Shown: piece after piece, positions 1-12,113 of the stretch
Layout of the letters: each line of letters opens with the position of its first letter
Position numbering within the stretch: position 1 is the first letter of the stretch
Source: Symbiodinium natans
Taxonomy: Eukaryota > Sar > Dinophyceae > Suessiales > Symbiodiniaceae
DNA length: 64,000 nt
NCBI GenBank assembly: GCA_905221605.1
Contig: CAJNDS010000301.1
Location: 80,398-144,397, forward strand
Reading direction: 5' to 3'
Translations under genes and position numbers: made by a program
The notes under the pieces: generated by a model
Seen by the model: only the letters and a program-made list of their open reading frames with translations
Told to the model about the DNA's origin: nothing
The model's database searches: none

Positions 1-60
1 ACTCAGTAGCTGGTAGCGCATCAGACATCTGGTACACCCTCAAAGCACGGTGGCAAAAAA

Positions 61-210
61 ACAACCTCACCCCAACCCCTAAACCCCCGAACCCCTGAAC
101 CCCTAAACCCTAAACCCTAAAACCCTAAACCCCAAACCCTAAACCCCTAAACCCTAAACCCTAAACCCTACCCTAAACCCGAAACCCTAACCCTAAATCC
201 CTAAACCCCA
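61..210 (-). repeat. Degenerate CCCTAAA tract
   Basis: CCCTAAA heptamers mixed with CCCCTAAA, CCCCAAA and CCCTGAA variants. Comparable smaller degenerate patches run 300-470 and 930-1020. Confidence 0.9.
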
Positions 211-230
211 AACAAGCCAATGAGCTGGGA

Positions 231-270
231 GGTGCCTCGGCCAAGGTGGTGTCCCTCCTGGTGGCCGCAG
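231..270 (+). CDS. Candidate ankyrin-like exon
   Basis: The frame reads GASAKVVSLLVAAG, like the second helix of an ankyrin repeat (VVxLLxxAGA), and ends at a possible GT donor at 271. Ankyrin repeats are protein-binding helix pairs of about 33 residues. Confidence 0.35.
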
Positions 271-1020
271 GTGTCGCCTCCTGGCTGCGACCTTGCAGGG
301 CTTCCTGGGTGGAAGGGGGTTTAGGGTTTAGGCTTTGGGTTTTAGGATTAAGGGTTTGGGATTTAGGGTTTGGGGTTTAGGTTTCAGAGTTTAGGCCGGT
401 GTGGAGTTTGGGGGGTTTAGGGTTTCGGGGTTTGGGGGTGTAGGGGCCTTGTGGGGTTCAGGGTTCAGAGCCGGTTATCATTGGAGTGGCAGGGCATTGA
501 AGGGGGCCTAGCGTTGAGAGAGTTTGTACGGGGTTTGCAGCCCTAAACCCTACACCCGTTAGGATTTAGGGTTTTGGGGGTCTGCTGCTCTGGGTGGTTG
601 CAGCAGTACATGTACACAGCAGGCGTCTAACAAGGCCGAGTCTCGGGTCACTTCTGCCATCAAAGTCCTTGCATAACCATGACTGGCATCGGCCACCTTT
701 GACAAAATTTTGGGTACCCCACCCCCCCCACGAGGCTTCCTTGTGGACCCCAACCAGAAGGTTTTTTTGAAGGCAAACTTTCCCTCTCAAGGGGGGTCAA
801 CCAAGGACCCCACACACATGCAACCCAGACGACTTGAGGATCTTAATTCACGGCTTAAAGTTAGTTTCTTTCCTGTAGGAAGGAGCAGACCTTAGGCACT
901 AAGTAAGAACCTGGTTTCGGCTGCATTCTTCTCCGAAACCCTAAACCCTAAAATTAAACCCTAAACCCTAAACACCCTAAACACCCTAAACACCCTAAAC
1001 GCCCTAAACCCTAAACCCTC

Positions 1021-1660
1021 AACGCAGCGAAGGATGTGGATGTCCAGCTGTCCAAACCCATGCTCAGTCCCTTGGGCGCGCCTTAATTGCAACGAGCAAT
1101 GACACAGGGCCCGGAGGTGTCATGAAGCCCAACACATAAACCCGCACCACACCCATCCAGGTTTGGGCTAGGCTTTTTGGAAGTCCCTCTTGAAGCAAAG
1201 GGGCTTAGGCACCAGCCTCAATCTGGACTGTCAGATTTTCCCTCCGAGCTGTCGCTGGATTGAAAGAGCGGTCAGGACTTGGACGAACAGTACATGAGTC
1301 AAAGCTCAATCCACAAACGCTGAGTGTCAATGAGGTCCTTTTTGCATGCCTGAGCCTACGCCACTGGTGGAACCAGTCTCGCTTGAGCAACTTCGGCCAG
1401 GAAGTAGACCCATGATCACTTTCAGTGATATCTGTCGCGCTCCCGTTGAAACTATCCTTTGTACAACATGCATCTATTCCTGTGTGCTTCATATTTCATA
1501 CTCGTTTCTGTTTTTTCAGATGCCACTCAAGCCCTTTCACCCCTCTTTGTCGCGCATTCGGTTGATGTCAAGTAGGGATGCGCTCCGAGCCCGCCATGGC
1601 CCCGTGCAACAGGAAGCCCCTTTGAACTAAAAATCTGGCGCCCTCATCAATGCCACATGA
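1021..1660. other. Unassigned unique sequence
   Basis: About 640 bp free of heptamer tracts. Short ORFs exist on both strands without recognisable motifs. I see no convincing exon. Confidence 0.4.
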
Positions 1661-2542
1661 CTCTTGGGTCTAGGCCAAACACACCCTGAACCAACAAGAA
1701 ACAACATGCACACACCCTGGTACTTCAACTCTAAGGTCTTCTATGTTACGCAGTACACGCATGCATGTGTGCGTAGATGTCCCTTGAAAAAAAGTGTTTG
1801 TGGGTATGGGAAATTCCGAGGCAACAGCAAACAAATGATTTTTGCTAGGGTTCCAAGTTCAGTATAGTGTAGGGCTTCAGGATTGCAGGGTCTTGGTAGG
1901 GTTGAGGGTTGTAGGGTTGTAGGGCGTTGGGGCTTATCAAGGGCTTCAGACTCGCAGCCCTAATGGTATATACTCCTAATATGGACTTATATTCCCTTAG
2001 AAAATCTTCAACAAGGGTGCCCAAACCCAAAAAGACCAGCTTAGGGGTCCGAGGTAGAGTTTTCTGAGCTTAGGGTCCTACACCCTAAATCCTAAACCCC
2101 AAGCCAGGGCTGTAACCGAAAGCCCTCAAGCCTTTAGAGGGCAAACAGGGTGGCCCCAAAGTGGGCCCCAGTAGGCCTTAGGGTTAAAAGGGCTTTTCGG
2201 GCTTAATATAGGGGTCGAAAAAAATGTTACCAACAGCATTCCCTTGTGGTCCCTTTGGAATGATACTAGAATAACCCCCCAACACCCTATTCGAATTATT
2301 CAGACGGTATAGGCCAGTGCAGTTCCGCTTTTTTAGGCACTTCAGTAAGATACTTCTTGTTCTTCGATCTTGCTTACCCATAAGCCCGAAAACCTGAAAA
2401 CCTTGTGTAGGTAAAGCAGAAAAGAGGCCGAAAAGAAGCTACGGTCGGCCTGGCTAAGGCGAGTATGCCTACCACCACTCTGGTGCCACACCTCTGACGC
2501 CCGGGCAGCGTTGCAACGACCCAGCCGGTCTAGGGATTGGAG

Positions 2543-2642
2543 TTGGGATGTTCCCCCGTATACTAACAGTCCTTAATGGGGATGATAGAAGGGAGTACCA
2601 TAATCCCTATGCAGGACTGTGCGTCTGAGGGGGAACATCCCG
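2543..2642. repeat. Foldback element, family 1 (GGGATGTTCC)
   Basis: The ends are inverted repeats GGGATGTTCCCCC / GGGGGAACATCCC, with an inner ACTAACAGTCC / GGACTGT pair. About 100 bp, no coding capacity: a MITE-like or introner-like element. Confidence 0.85.
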
Positions 2643-2647
2643 AGGTT

Positions 2648-3070
2648 GGGGCTGGGTAGGGTTTAGGGTTTAGGGTTTAGGGTTTAGGGTTTAGGGTTTA
2701 GGGTTTAGGGTTTAGGGTTTAGGGTTTAGGGTTTAGGGTTTAGGGTTTAGGGTTTAGGGTTTAGGTTAGGGTTTAGGGTTTAGGGTTTAGGGTTTAGGGT
2801 TTAGGGTTTAGGGTTTAGGGTTTAGGGTTTAGGGTTTAGGGTTTAGGGTTTAGGGTTTAGGGTTTAGGGTTTAGGGTTTAGGGTTTAGGGTTTAGGGTTT
2901 AGGGTTAGGTTTAGGGTTTAGGGTTTAGGGTTTAGGGTTTAGGGTTTAGGGTTTAGGGTTTAGGGTTTAGGGTTTAGGGTTTAGGGTTTAGGGTTTAGGG
3001 TTTAGGGTTTAGGGTTTAGGGTTTAGGGTTCAGGGTTCAGGGTTCAGGGTGTCGGGTTTAGGGTTTAGGG
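2648..3070 (+). repeat. Largest telomere-like TTTAGGG tract
   Basis: About 420 bp of nearly pure TTTAGGG heptamers in the G-rich orientation, with only a few shortened units (2765, 2905) and TTCAGGG variants at the right end. It starts directly after a foldback element and is internal, not at a sequence end. Confidence 0.97.
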
Positions 3071-3087
3071 CTTAGTAGGGTTTCGAG

Positions 3088-3140
3088 GAAGACCCCCCAC
3101 GCTCCCTGAAGCCGGATGAAGGCCATGGGGCCATGCAGAG
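3088..3140 (+). CDS. Candidate coding exon of unknown family
   Basis: Between a CGAG acceptor and a GT donor at 3141 the frame reads EDPPRSLKPDEGHGAMQ. It is flanked on the left by the largest telomere-like tract. I do not recognise a family. Confidence 0.22.
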
Positions 3141-3477
3141 GTCATGGGTTACTCCCTTAAAGAAACCTCCGTGGTGCTTTACTGTAACTTGAGATCCTTA
3201 GCCTTTTTGTGCTTATTGGGTTTCTTAACAAGGCAGCGAAGAATTACATTTATAGCTACCCTGCTAAGTGCAGCCAAGAAACCTGAATTCAGCTTAGTTG
3301 TCCCTAAATAGCCTTCATGATGGGGGGACACCTACGGGGGGTTTAGGGTTTAGGGTTTAGGGTTTAGGGTTTGGGGTAGAGAGGGGGGTAGTAGGGCAAC
3401 CCATGAAGAGGTCACCAACCACACGTCCGCAACCCCGAAACTCCTCGAGCCCTGAAGCCGGAGAGCTGCCTCCTGCT

Positions 3478-3720
3478 TATAGGGTTTAGGGTTTAGGGTT
3501 TAGGGTTTAGGGTTTAGGGTAAGGGTTTAGGGTTTAGGGTTTAGGGTTTAGGGTTTAGGGTTTAGGGTTTAGGGTTTAGGGTTTAGGGTTTAGGGTTTAG
3601 GGTTTAGGGTTTAGGGTTTAGGGTTTAGGGTTTAGGGCTTAGGGCTTAGGGCTTAGGGCTTAGGGCTTAGGGTTTAGGGTTTAGGGTTCAGGGTTTAGGG
3701 TATTAGGGTTTAGGGTTTCG
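3478..3720 (+). repeat. Telomere-like TTTAGGG tract with TTAGGGC subarray
   Basis: Regular TTTAGGG units with a homogeneous run of TTAGGGC units near 3636-3670. Confidence 0.95.
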
Positions 3721-4159
3721 GGCCGCTGCATTCGTGGATCAATCGTGGTTCGTAAGGGGGGATGGGGACCAGGCGAAACCAATCACATTCCTGTGGGTTC
3801 TGCAGGTTTGGCTCCGTCCTAAGGGCGCGAAAGCCCTGAACCCTAAACTCCAAACCCTAAACCCTAAACCCGAACATTCTTTCGATTTTTCCGGTGATGG
3901 CTTAGGCAACCCTACGTCCAAACAGAGAAACTCGGGGAAGGGCTACTTGGAGGTTTGTGGTACTTACCAACCAATCACTATTCTTGACACTCACTTACAA
4001 GCCTCTTCAGTGCCATAAAATGTGGTTGTAATTGGGCTAGAAAGTACAGTCATAATGGGAATACAAGTACAGCACCCTCAACTCTAAACCCTAAATAAGC
4101 AGGTCGAACAGCGCCGCAAACCAGCCAGCCTGTTGCACACCCTGAACCCCTCAACCCTA

Positions 4160-4295
4160 AGCCCCAAACCCTACACCCTAAACCCTAAACCTTACACCCT
4201 AAATCCTACACCCTAAACCCTACACCCTAAACCCTAAACCCTACACCCTAAACCCTACACCCTACACCCTAAGCCCTAAACCCTAAACCCTACTT
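4160..4295 (-). repeat. CCCTAAA tract with CCCTACA variants
   Basis: CCCTAAA units alternate with CCCTACA units. Confidence 0.92.
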
Positions 4296-5337
4296 AGAAC
4301 CCCAAGGCTGAACTCCATTTGCCGATCTTAAGGATGGCCTGCTTGCTGACGTCTTCTTTCGAAAGCGCGGCGGTGTTGCTGGCACTCAACTGGGCATTTT
4401 AGGGCCGTAGGTTTAGGGTTTTGGGTTTTAGGGTTTAGGGTTTAGGGTTTAGGGTTTAGGAAACAAAGGGTTGAGCGCGTTTCGGGTTTTGGATTGCTGG
4501 AAGGCTCGGGGAATAGAGTGGGGATCTGCTGCAAAAGAAGGGTTTAGTTTAGGGTCCTTATTGCTCCGGGATGTGGCATGACGTTCCCGGCCGCAACGAC
4601 TGCGGGGAAGGGACAGGGAGGGTAAAACTTAGGAGGGAGGTGAGTTGAGACGGAGCGGGACAGAGCGGGAGCCCGAAACCCTAAACCAGAAACAAGATGA
4701 AGACTGTTTAGGTTTGAGTACCGACCCATACCCCTAACCCCTAAACCCTAAGAAGGAATTTGGGGTGGGATGCCCAGTGGCACCCTTGTCCCAGACGTAC
4801 GTCGTTAGGGTCAAGTTCCCCCTAAAAAATACGGGTTCATGGTTTAGGGGTTCAGGGTGTAGTGTTTAATCAGGGTTTAGGGTGTATAAGGAGGGACCCC
4901 TAGAAGGGACCACTAGAAAGGACCCCTACATGGGCCCCCTAGAAGGGACACGAAGCACCCTCATTTTTTTGTTTACCCCTAAGTAGCCCCTTATACATAC
5001 CCGAGATCGTCCCTAGATACCTAGGTAGCCCCTACACTACCCCTAAACCCTAAACTGTAAACCCTAAACTCCAAACCCTAAACCCTAAACTTGGCCCTAA
5101 ACCCTAAACCCTAAGTCAAAGAACTTGTGTTGGCCAATGGACACGCACCAGTTCGTTCTGAGTTTCTTTGGGATCGATCAGGGGTCAGCTCTTCGGTGAT
5201 ATGGCTCAGAATTGTACACCCGATAGTGGTAGGAGGCGGGTATGCTGACCCCGGTTGGTTCATTACCGGTGGTCAATGCACCCACCCTAGAGATCTCGAC
5301 AGGACTTACCTCGCCCGCTTACGCCAGTGTGAGAGTC

Positions 5338-5485
5338 GAAACCCTAAACCCTAAACCCTAAACCCTAAACCCTAAACTTGGCCCTAAACCCTAAACCCTA
5401 AACCCTAAACCCTAAACCCTAAACCCTAAACTTGGCCCTAAACCCTAAACCCTAAACCCTAAACCCTAAACCCTAAACCTTATAC
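5338..5485 (-). repeat. CCCTAAA tract
   Basis: Regular CCCTAAA heptamers with two interspersed TTGGCCCTAAACC units, also seen near 5090. Confidence 0.95.
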
Positions 5486-5541
5486 GGTCCCTTCTAAGGG
5501 TCCCTCCTTCGGTCGACTGTCAAGCACCTCCCCTTGTCAAG

Positions 5542-5574
5542 GTTGCTTCGGGCCGGTGCAAGGCTCGATCTCAG
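5542..5574 (+). CDS. Candidate ankyrin-repeat exon
   Basis: After GTCAAG the frame reads LLRAGARLDL plus two bases, the end of one ankyrin repeat. A GA donor at 5575 and the CCAG acceptor before 7089 would rebuild an Arg codon and give LDLRNYRDKTAVDLAE, close to the ankyrin loop and GxTALxLA helix. This is the best-supported ankyrin junction in the window. Confidence 0.5.
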
Positions 5575-6017
5575 GAGCGTCTGCGATTTTGAGTTTAGGG
5601 TTTAGGGCTAGGGTTTAGGGTTTAGGATAGGGTTCAGGGTTTAGGGTTTAGGGCTTAGGGCTTAGGGCTTAGGGTTTAGGGCTGGGGTTTTAGGAGTTTA
5701 GGGTCTGGCTTGCTTCGGTAGATTTGAAGCTCTAGGGTGCCTAAGAGAGCCAGCCCATCATAATCCCCGCCCCAGCAGTAGCCACTCGGAGTGGCGCTTG
5801 TCCCTGAAAACCCATAAACTTAGGAACGCTTGGGAATAGTTGTTTTATGTTGTTTTTGGGTATTGTGGTTCCGAAGAAACAGCTAACATTCTGTTTTTTT
5901 TCCAGGGTTCCAAGTTCAGCATAGTAAACCCCAACTGGAAGCCCTACAGCCTTAACCCTAAAAAGTCCCAACAGATGGAGAAGGAGTCGCCCCGCCCTGA
6001 AATACCCCAAAAGAAAG

Positions 6018-6080
6018 GGTTTAGGGTTTAGGGTTTAGGGTTTAGGGTTTAGGGTTTAGGGTTTAGGGTTTAGGGTTTAC
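6018..6080 (+). repeat. TTTAGGG tract
   Basis: Nine near-perfect heptamers. Further TTTAGGG patches lie at 6186-6220 and 6600-6700. Confidence 0.95.
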
Positions 6081-6345
6081 TCCCCATGTAAGCTATGACT
6101 ATGCTCTCAACTCCCGGTGGAAGGTTCGAACCTTGAACCTGAGCCCTAGGCGCATTGCCCCGGTCTCTATGGCCCCTGGCCAGTTTAGGTTTAGGGTTTA
6201 GGGTTTAGGGTTTAGGGAAGGGGTGCAGAGAACTATGTCTGCACGCATGGCCCCGGGGTAGTCTCTGGCGATTGCACCAGCCCAGACGCACCAAAAACGG
6301 CGCAGTGCCGAAAGCTGGGTGGCGGGCGCCGAGCCCTGAACCCTA

Positions 6346-6490
6346 CTTGGAGCTTCAGGGTACTAATTAACCCAATCATAACTTTATTAATGTCCCAATT
6401 ATCACCATATCAGGGCACTTCAGGGGCTTATATGTGGGCTATGAGTAAAGTTATAACCTGGGTAATAAGTACCCTGAACGTCCAAGTTAA
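6346..6490. repeat. Foldback element, family 2 (CTTGGAGGTTCA)
   Basis: Arms ACTTGGAGCTTCAGGGTACT and its complement at the right (AGTACCCTGAACGTCCAAGT), with an inner CACTTCAGGGGCTTAT turn. Confidence 0.85.
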
Positions 6491-6835
6491 GTAAATCCAA
6501 GGCGTCGCAAAAAGCTTGCCCCTCTGCAATGGTTGGCACAGGCCGAGGAGCCCAACTCCCGGAACACGTGCGAAATTCTCAGGTCTCCTTTCAGCGGGTT
6601 TGGGGTTTAGGGTTTAGGGTTTGGGGTTTAGGGTTTAGGGTTTAGGGTTTAGGGTTCGGGGTTCAGGGTTTAGGGTTTAGGGTTTAGGGGCTTAAGGTTT
6701 AGGGTGTGGCATTTAGAGTACATTAGGTGCTGCTGGGCGATGGGAGCGGAGGCGGCGGTCCCATAGAAACCGCGCCAAGATGATGCACGGCATCCTCCAA
6801 AATTCAGAGGGCTTGGGGTCAAAAGGGTCCTTTCT

Positions 6836-7052
6836 TGGAGGTACAGGGTACTTAAGAACCCGCTTATAAGCCCCTGAAGTGCCCGAATATGGCTAGAATT
6901 GGGTTATAAGTACCGTTTTTCTTGGGCTAAGACGTGCCATGAACCTCCAAGTAGGGTATAAGTACAGTTATTCTTGGGTTAAGAAGCACCATGAAGCTCC
7001 AAGTAGGGTTATAAGTACAGTTATTCTTGGGCTAATACGTACCATGAAGCTC
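6836..7052. repeat. Foldback element, family 2, with tandem 3' copies
   Basis: The left arm is followed by a right half repeated three times (6935, 6990 and 7050), each ending ATGAAnCTCCnAG. Confidence 0.82.
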
Positions 7053-7088
7053 CGAGCTGGGCAGGTCGTGAGGGGTGTGATGCGCCAG

Positions 7089-7125
7089 GAACTACCGCGA
7101 CAAAACTGCCGTGGACTTGGCCGAG
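7089..7125 (+). CDS. Candidate ankyrin-repeat exon
   Basis: The exon reads NYRDKTAVDLAE after a split Arg shared with 5542-5574. A GA donor at 7126 is possible; the frame also stays open to 7165. No in-phase partner downstream was established. Confidence 0.5.
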
Positions 7126-7562
7126 GAGATACAGACCACCCCCGAGCAGCTGGGCTTGGACCCTAAACCCTAAACCCAAAACCCTAAACCCTAAACCCTA
7201 AACGAAGATCTTTAATGATGGCAGAGTAGCGTAGTCCCCGGATGAGAACCCCTACTGTGAGATGACGTTCTTGTAAGTTACTTAGTTCCTTGAAGGGGGC
7301 TCGGAAAGGGACTGACGAAGTGGCGTGGAAGAGACTTGGCTTAGACAGTCCCTTGCAAAGTGTCTGAGAGGTCAGCTACGCGGGTGGCAAAAGCAAAAAC
7401 CCAAACAGAGTCTGTTGGCATGCAAGCTATGGGCTTGATTAATTATAGGGGACGAAGGTCTCTGTCCCATGGACTTGCATTGTGGACTGTTTGCGGAGAC
7501 AGAGAGAGAAGATGGGTTGACCAACTCATAATCCCAGTTCAGGACTGCTAGTACAAGGGGGA

Positions 7563-7642
7563 ACATCCCTAAACCCTAAACCCTAAACCCTAAACCCTAA
7601 ACCCTAAACCCTAAACCCTAAACCCTAAACCCTAAACCCAAA
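7563..7642 (-). repeat. CCCTAAA tract
   Basis: Eleven regular heptamers placed directly after the right end of a GGGATGTTCC-type element. Confidence 0.95.
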
Positions 7643-7671
7643 GCCCCGTTCGTGAGATGCATGCCTCCGAG

Positions 7672-7735
7672 GTTCTTGGTGGAAGCCTTGCGGGGCGATG
7701 CGGCTGCCACAGAAATCTGCCATCTCTTGGTCAAG
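7672..7735 (+). CDS. Candidate ankyrin-repeat exon
   Basis: After CTCCGAG the frame reads FLVEALRGDAAATEICHLLV, then Lys. It resembles LHxAAxxGDxxxVxxLL of ankyrin repeats. A GA donor follows at 7736. It is not linked to the 7089 exon in phase. Confidence 0.42.
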
Positions 7736-8618
7736 GACGCGGGAAGATGCCTGGTCTCGGCTTCTTGTTGAGGTTTTTTGTTGATGTAACCCTAAACCCT
7801 AAACCCTAAACCCCCTAAACCCTAAACCCTAAAGGGAACTACACTGGAGCCTTTGGGTAGCTTCAGCTAGGGGCCGGTCTGCCTTTTAAGGTTTGTAACG
7901 TGGGGGGCTTGGGTGTGTTAGGCACGGGCTTCGCTGCAGGTGTCGGTTTAGGGTTTAGGGCTAGGGTTTAGGGTTTAGGGTTTAGGGTTCAAGGGGTTTA
8001 GGGTTTAGGGTTAAGGGTTTAGGGTTAAGGGTTTAAGGGTTTAAGGGTTTAAGGGTTTAAGGGTCATTGAGAAGCTGGGCGTGGCAGGCATGCGAGGATG
8101 TGGGCAGTTTTTTTTTTTTTTTTGTGTGTGTTTCTGTTGTTTTTTGTTGTTTTGGTGTGTTTCTGGTCTATGGGTTTAATAGAGCCGACAGGACTTCGAA
8201 AGCACGGATCCCCATGTTGGAAGCAAGGAGGAAGTCAATCTCCCTACTTCTTGGCGATGGCTGATTCAAAAATGCCACAACCAATACCCCACGTAGGCCC
8301 CATATTGTTTGCCCCCAAATTCCCAGTTGGCTTGCAACCGCTCACTCCCAGCATCCAGCATGCATACCTTCAAACGCCAAGCCCCAACCCCAAAACCCAA
8401 ACCCTGAACCCCTAAACCCTAAACCCTCAATCGCACACCCTAAGCCCCTCAACCCCTGAACCCCTAAACCCTGAACCCCTGAACCCCTAAAGCCTAAACC
8501 CCAAACCCTAAGACCGAAACGTGGAACCCTGGAGGAGTATGAAGCCTCTGGGAAGCTCACGAGCTTGTAGAGGCCTCGAGCACACCCCGGCGTTGCCACG
8601 CAAAGCTATGCGGGTTTA

Positions 8619-8822
8619 CCTGAAGGCTCCAAGGTAGTTCCCTTTTGGGTTACTGACAGGGGATTTTAAAACACCACCCCAAAAGGGTACTACATAGATG
8701 ACGTAGGAGCCTCTAGGTAGGATTTAGGTTCGAGTTTTGGGTGTTCCTTTTTGGGTTGCTTACAGGGGATTCTAGAACACCACCCCACACGGGTACCACA
8801 TAGGAGCGTCTAGGTAGGATTT
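8619..8822. repeat. Foldback element, family 6 (GAAGGCTCCAA), 1.5 copies
   Basis: CTGAAGGCTCCAAGGTAG at the left, GAGCCTCTAGGTAGGATTTAGG at the right, followed by a second right half to 8822. The centre holds GGTGTT/AACACC. Confidence 0.82.
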
Positions 8823-10035
8823 AGGTTTGTGTTTGGGGTTTAGGGTTCAAGTCTCTAAGCTGTCTGAAGGTGACTGAGTTCTGCGGGCCGTGGAGGGCTC
8901 CCTCCTTTAAAGGGTTCTGATGTATGGGCCTGTAATTTGTATAGGGTATTTCTGTATATCATCAGTGTAGTGAGCACATGCCATCATGAGATAGCAGCAC
9001 TTTTATGGGGCATATAAGGGGTCCCCTTTTAAGGGCCCATACTAAGGGAGCATGAAACCAGAGACTTTCACTGAGAATGTTGGTTAAGGGCCTACGCGAC
9101 AAAGCACATGCGCCATGTAGCCGAGGGTCGCCTTGAATTTCTCGAAGTATGTAAACACATATGGCCAGTTCTCTAGATTCGCGTCCCTTTTGGGGATCCT
9201 TTTTCAAGGGCGCCGCCTTATAACGGGTACCCACACATGGGCCCTATAATTTAGGAAACTGCACATGTACGCAGACATGCGCATACATACAGGCAGCCGT
9301 ACGCACATTCAAACATGTACTCCGGAACCCCAATACCCCTAAAGAGAACCGTATTTTGAAACAAGGTATGTTCCGTTTACCCCCCTTGGTATATGCATAG
9401 ACTTGCATAGATATAGAGCCACAGTATGTAAGTACAGATGCGATGCAGTTTGTGTCGCAGAAGGTCGAGTTACAAACGGTCCTATCAGACGGTTACACGT
9501 ACCAAGCTCTACATTTGAGGGTTTCCGAAAATAGGGGTACCGTGGTACCCATTTTGGGGGTTCCTTTCTATTCAATTTGGAGTATAAAAGGGGTACCCTT
9601 ATTTTGGGAAATGCCCATGATCGCGTTCACTTCCTCAAAGTATTCCTTCTGGATTTTGAATCAGTTTAGGGACGATTGACAGGTGTTAAGGGACTTAAAC
9701 TTAAGGTCACCATAACAAGGGTACGCTATGCCTATATATCCCAAGTTAATGTAACTTAATGTAAGTTCTGTCACAAGCATGCAGCCTGCGCGCTGGATCC
9801 CGAGACCTCGGAACACTTCGGGGCCGTAAAGCACTGTTGTCACCCAGATTATCATGGAGGTTCTATGCAGGGAGAGGTTCCATATTTTTTCGGGGAGCTT
9901 GTGGAGCACTTCGGACATTCCTGTTGTGGCCTCTTTGGCATTAAGGCCCAGAAATGTCCAGCCGCTAGAAGCAGGTAAGCCTAAACCCTAAACTAGGTTT
10001 CATACCATGAGCTACGACTTGCCGTGTTTTTTCTT

Positions 10036-10076
10036 TGTTTTTTTTTTTGTGGGGTGGGGGGGGGGGGGGGGGGGGG
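10036..10076 (+). repeat. Poly-G tract
   Basis: More than 30 G with one T. Similar G or C runs: 21543-21572, 22157-22175, 39214-39230, 44232-44250, 53264-53277. Confidence 0.93.
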
Positions 10077-10231
10077 CGAGCGGGCGGAAAGGCCTTCTTC
10101 ACCAGAAACCTCAAACCCTAAGCAAAAACCTATATGTATATATGTGTGTATAGACATATCATGCAGTATCTTGTACTCGTACCTTTATACCTTGGTAATT
10201 TACATGCATGCATACATACATTATTTGTATA

Positions 10232-10243
10232 TATGAAGATGTG

Positions 10244-10283
<40 letters not shown>

Positions 10284-10284
10284 C
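10232..10284 (+). repeat. GTATAT hexamer array
   Basis: Tandem GTATAT units. Confidence 0.93.
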
Positions 10285-11080
10285 ATGGACACGCATGCAT
10301 GTACGCATGCTGTCGAGTCGTTGGGTGTGAGATTCAGACCCGAAACCCCCAAGAGGAGAACAAAAACCCACTCTGTTCGCCCTAAACCCTAAACCCAGTG
10401 AGCAAATAAGCCCTAAACCCTCAACCCTAACCCGATCTTCGTTCCCGGAATCTTTGGGGTTCATCCTGGGAATCAAGGGCGTGCGCATCTGCTTTATCCC
10501 AGTGCTCGAGGCGCGAGCCTCAATGTTTTCAATCTCCGAAGCCTTGAGCCCAACTGGGCTGCAAGCTCGGGCGGTAAAGCCGCAACCTTATTTGGACTCC
10601 AACCCTGAACCCTCAAAACCCTAGCATTTAGGGTTTTAGGGTTTAGGGTTTAGGGTTTAGGGTATAATCACCCTAAACCCTCCAAACCCTAACAACCCTC
10701 AACCCTCAAAACCCTGCGGGCCTAGCAGTCCCCGCTCGCCCCAAAGCGCCAAGCCCATAAGTCCGGGAACGGGTTCCTCTAAACTCTGAGGGTAGTTACA
10801 TGGGTAGCTTATTGTGGTCCCTTCCCTTCAGTCTGTAAAGGGTTCTGAAGTAGAGGCCCATGGATTCTATCGCGGCATAGAAGGGGCATAGAAGGGGTCC
10901 CCATCTAAGGGCCCATACGTAAGTTGCCCCTACTACCTTCAACTTTGTCATAGTTGGGTACCATTTTACATTTTTAAGTGTACTTAAACCCAATAAGGAA
11001 CATATATGTAGACTTTTAATATTATCCCAACCATGAACTAGTTAAAGCTGCCTTAGCTCAACAAATCCACGCCCCATGAG

Positions 11081-11131
11081 ACTTGCTACAGCAACGCCGC
11101 TCTAGTCCTGACCCTCGCCAACATGACGATC
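11081..11131 (+). CDS. Candidate coding exon of unknown family
   Basis: After CATGAG the frame reads TCYSNAALVLTLANMTI and runs into a telomere-like tract. It looks like a helical segment, but no family is clear. Confidence 0.22.
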
Positions 11132-11255
11132 GGTTTAGGGTTTTTAGGGTTTAGGGTTTAGGGTTTAGGGTTTAGGGTTTAGGGTTTAGGGTTTAGGGTT
11201 TAGGGTTTAGGGTTTAGGGTTTAGGGTTTAGGGGGCTTAGGGGTTTAGGGTTGAA
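11132..11255 (+). repeat. TTTAGGG tract
   Basis: Long regular run of heptamers. Confidence 0.95.
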
Positions 11256-11524
11256 GGCCCTGGATGCGGAGGGCAGCAGAGCCGGTCCTCCGAGTTTAAA
11301 TGTTAGGGTGCATGGGCCGTTTCAATCGGTGGGCCTTTGAGGACTTTGGGTCCTCAGGAGCTCCGTGGTCAAAAGTTCTAGGGTTTAGGGTTTAGGGTTT
11401 AGGGTTTAGGATGTAGGATTTAGGGTTTAGCCCTTTAGATGCAACCCCGCAGAGGGCTATTCCCCAATTTCCTACTGAGAACCCGTAACTTTGGAGTTTA
11501 GCCCAAGAGCGAGTTATTAGAAGC

Positions 11525-11634
11525 CCAGAGACTCCAAAACCCCTTAATTAGGGAATGTCCCTTAAAGTCTAATAAGAACCCTAGTATGATTTAAGGTATA
11601 TTCCTTAATTAAGGGGTTTTGGAGTCTCTGGGAG
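11525..11634. repeat. Foldback element, family 10 (GAGAGCCCAATACCCC)
   Basis: Arms AGAGACTCCAAAACCCCTTA and AAGGGGTTTTGGAGTCTCT. Nearly perfect. Confidence 0.92.
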
Positions 11635-12025
11635 CCCTCCACAAGGTATCTACAAAGAAGCGCATGTGCAGTTCTCATCAGCCCGGGTTCTGAGTTATCA
11701 AGCGCGGGCTCACTTAGGACCACCGACTTTATTATGCTTTTTTTTTATTTTGGTGAGCGGGCCACTGTCAGCTCCGTAGACATCTATGCGCGGACCCAGC
11801 TGAGGTGGGGGGTCCTCAGACATTCATGCCGAGGACAGCAGATGCTCACAATTACTTTCCGGAAGCCCTAAACCCTAAACCCTAAACCCTAAGCCCTAAG
11901 CGCCCCCACCCCTTATGAACCATGGAGGTGTGACGAGCCGAAGGCTTTGCAAGCTCAAAAGAGTCCGCTTCGAGACTTTCTCATGGTTTAGGGTTTAGGG
12001 TTTAGGGTTTAGGGTTTAGGGTCCC

Positions 12026-12113
12026 AGAGGCTCCTATGTTGCACCTTCTTGGGGTGGTGTTCTAGAATTTCCTGTAGCCACCCCAAAAAGGAGCTGCATT
12101 GGAGCCTTCAGGT
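12026..12113. repeat. Foldback element, family 6
   Basis: Arms AGAGGCTCCTATGTTGCACC and GGAGCTGCATTGGAGCCTT. Confidence 0.8.

Noticed and set aside
6084-6145. GGTTCGAACC, resembling a tRNA B-box
   Set aside because: No A-box and no cloverleaf can be built around it.
6736-6820. Open segment reading RWERRRRSHRN
   Set aside because: It lies inside the proposed intron between the two ankyrin exons and matches no family.
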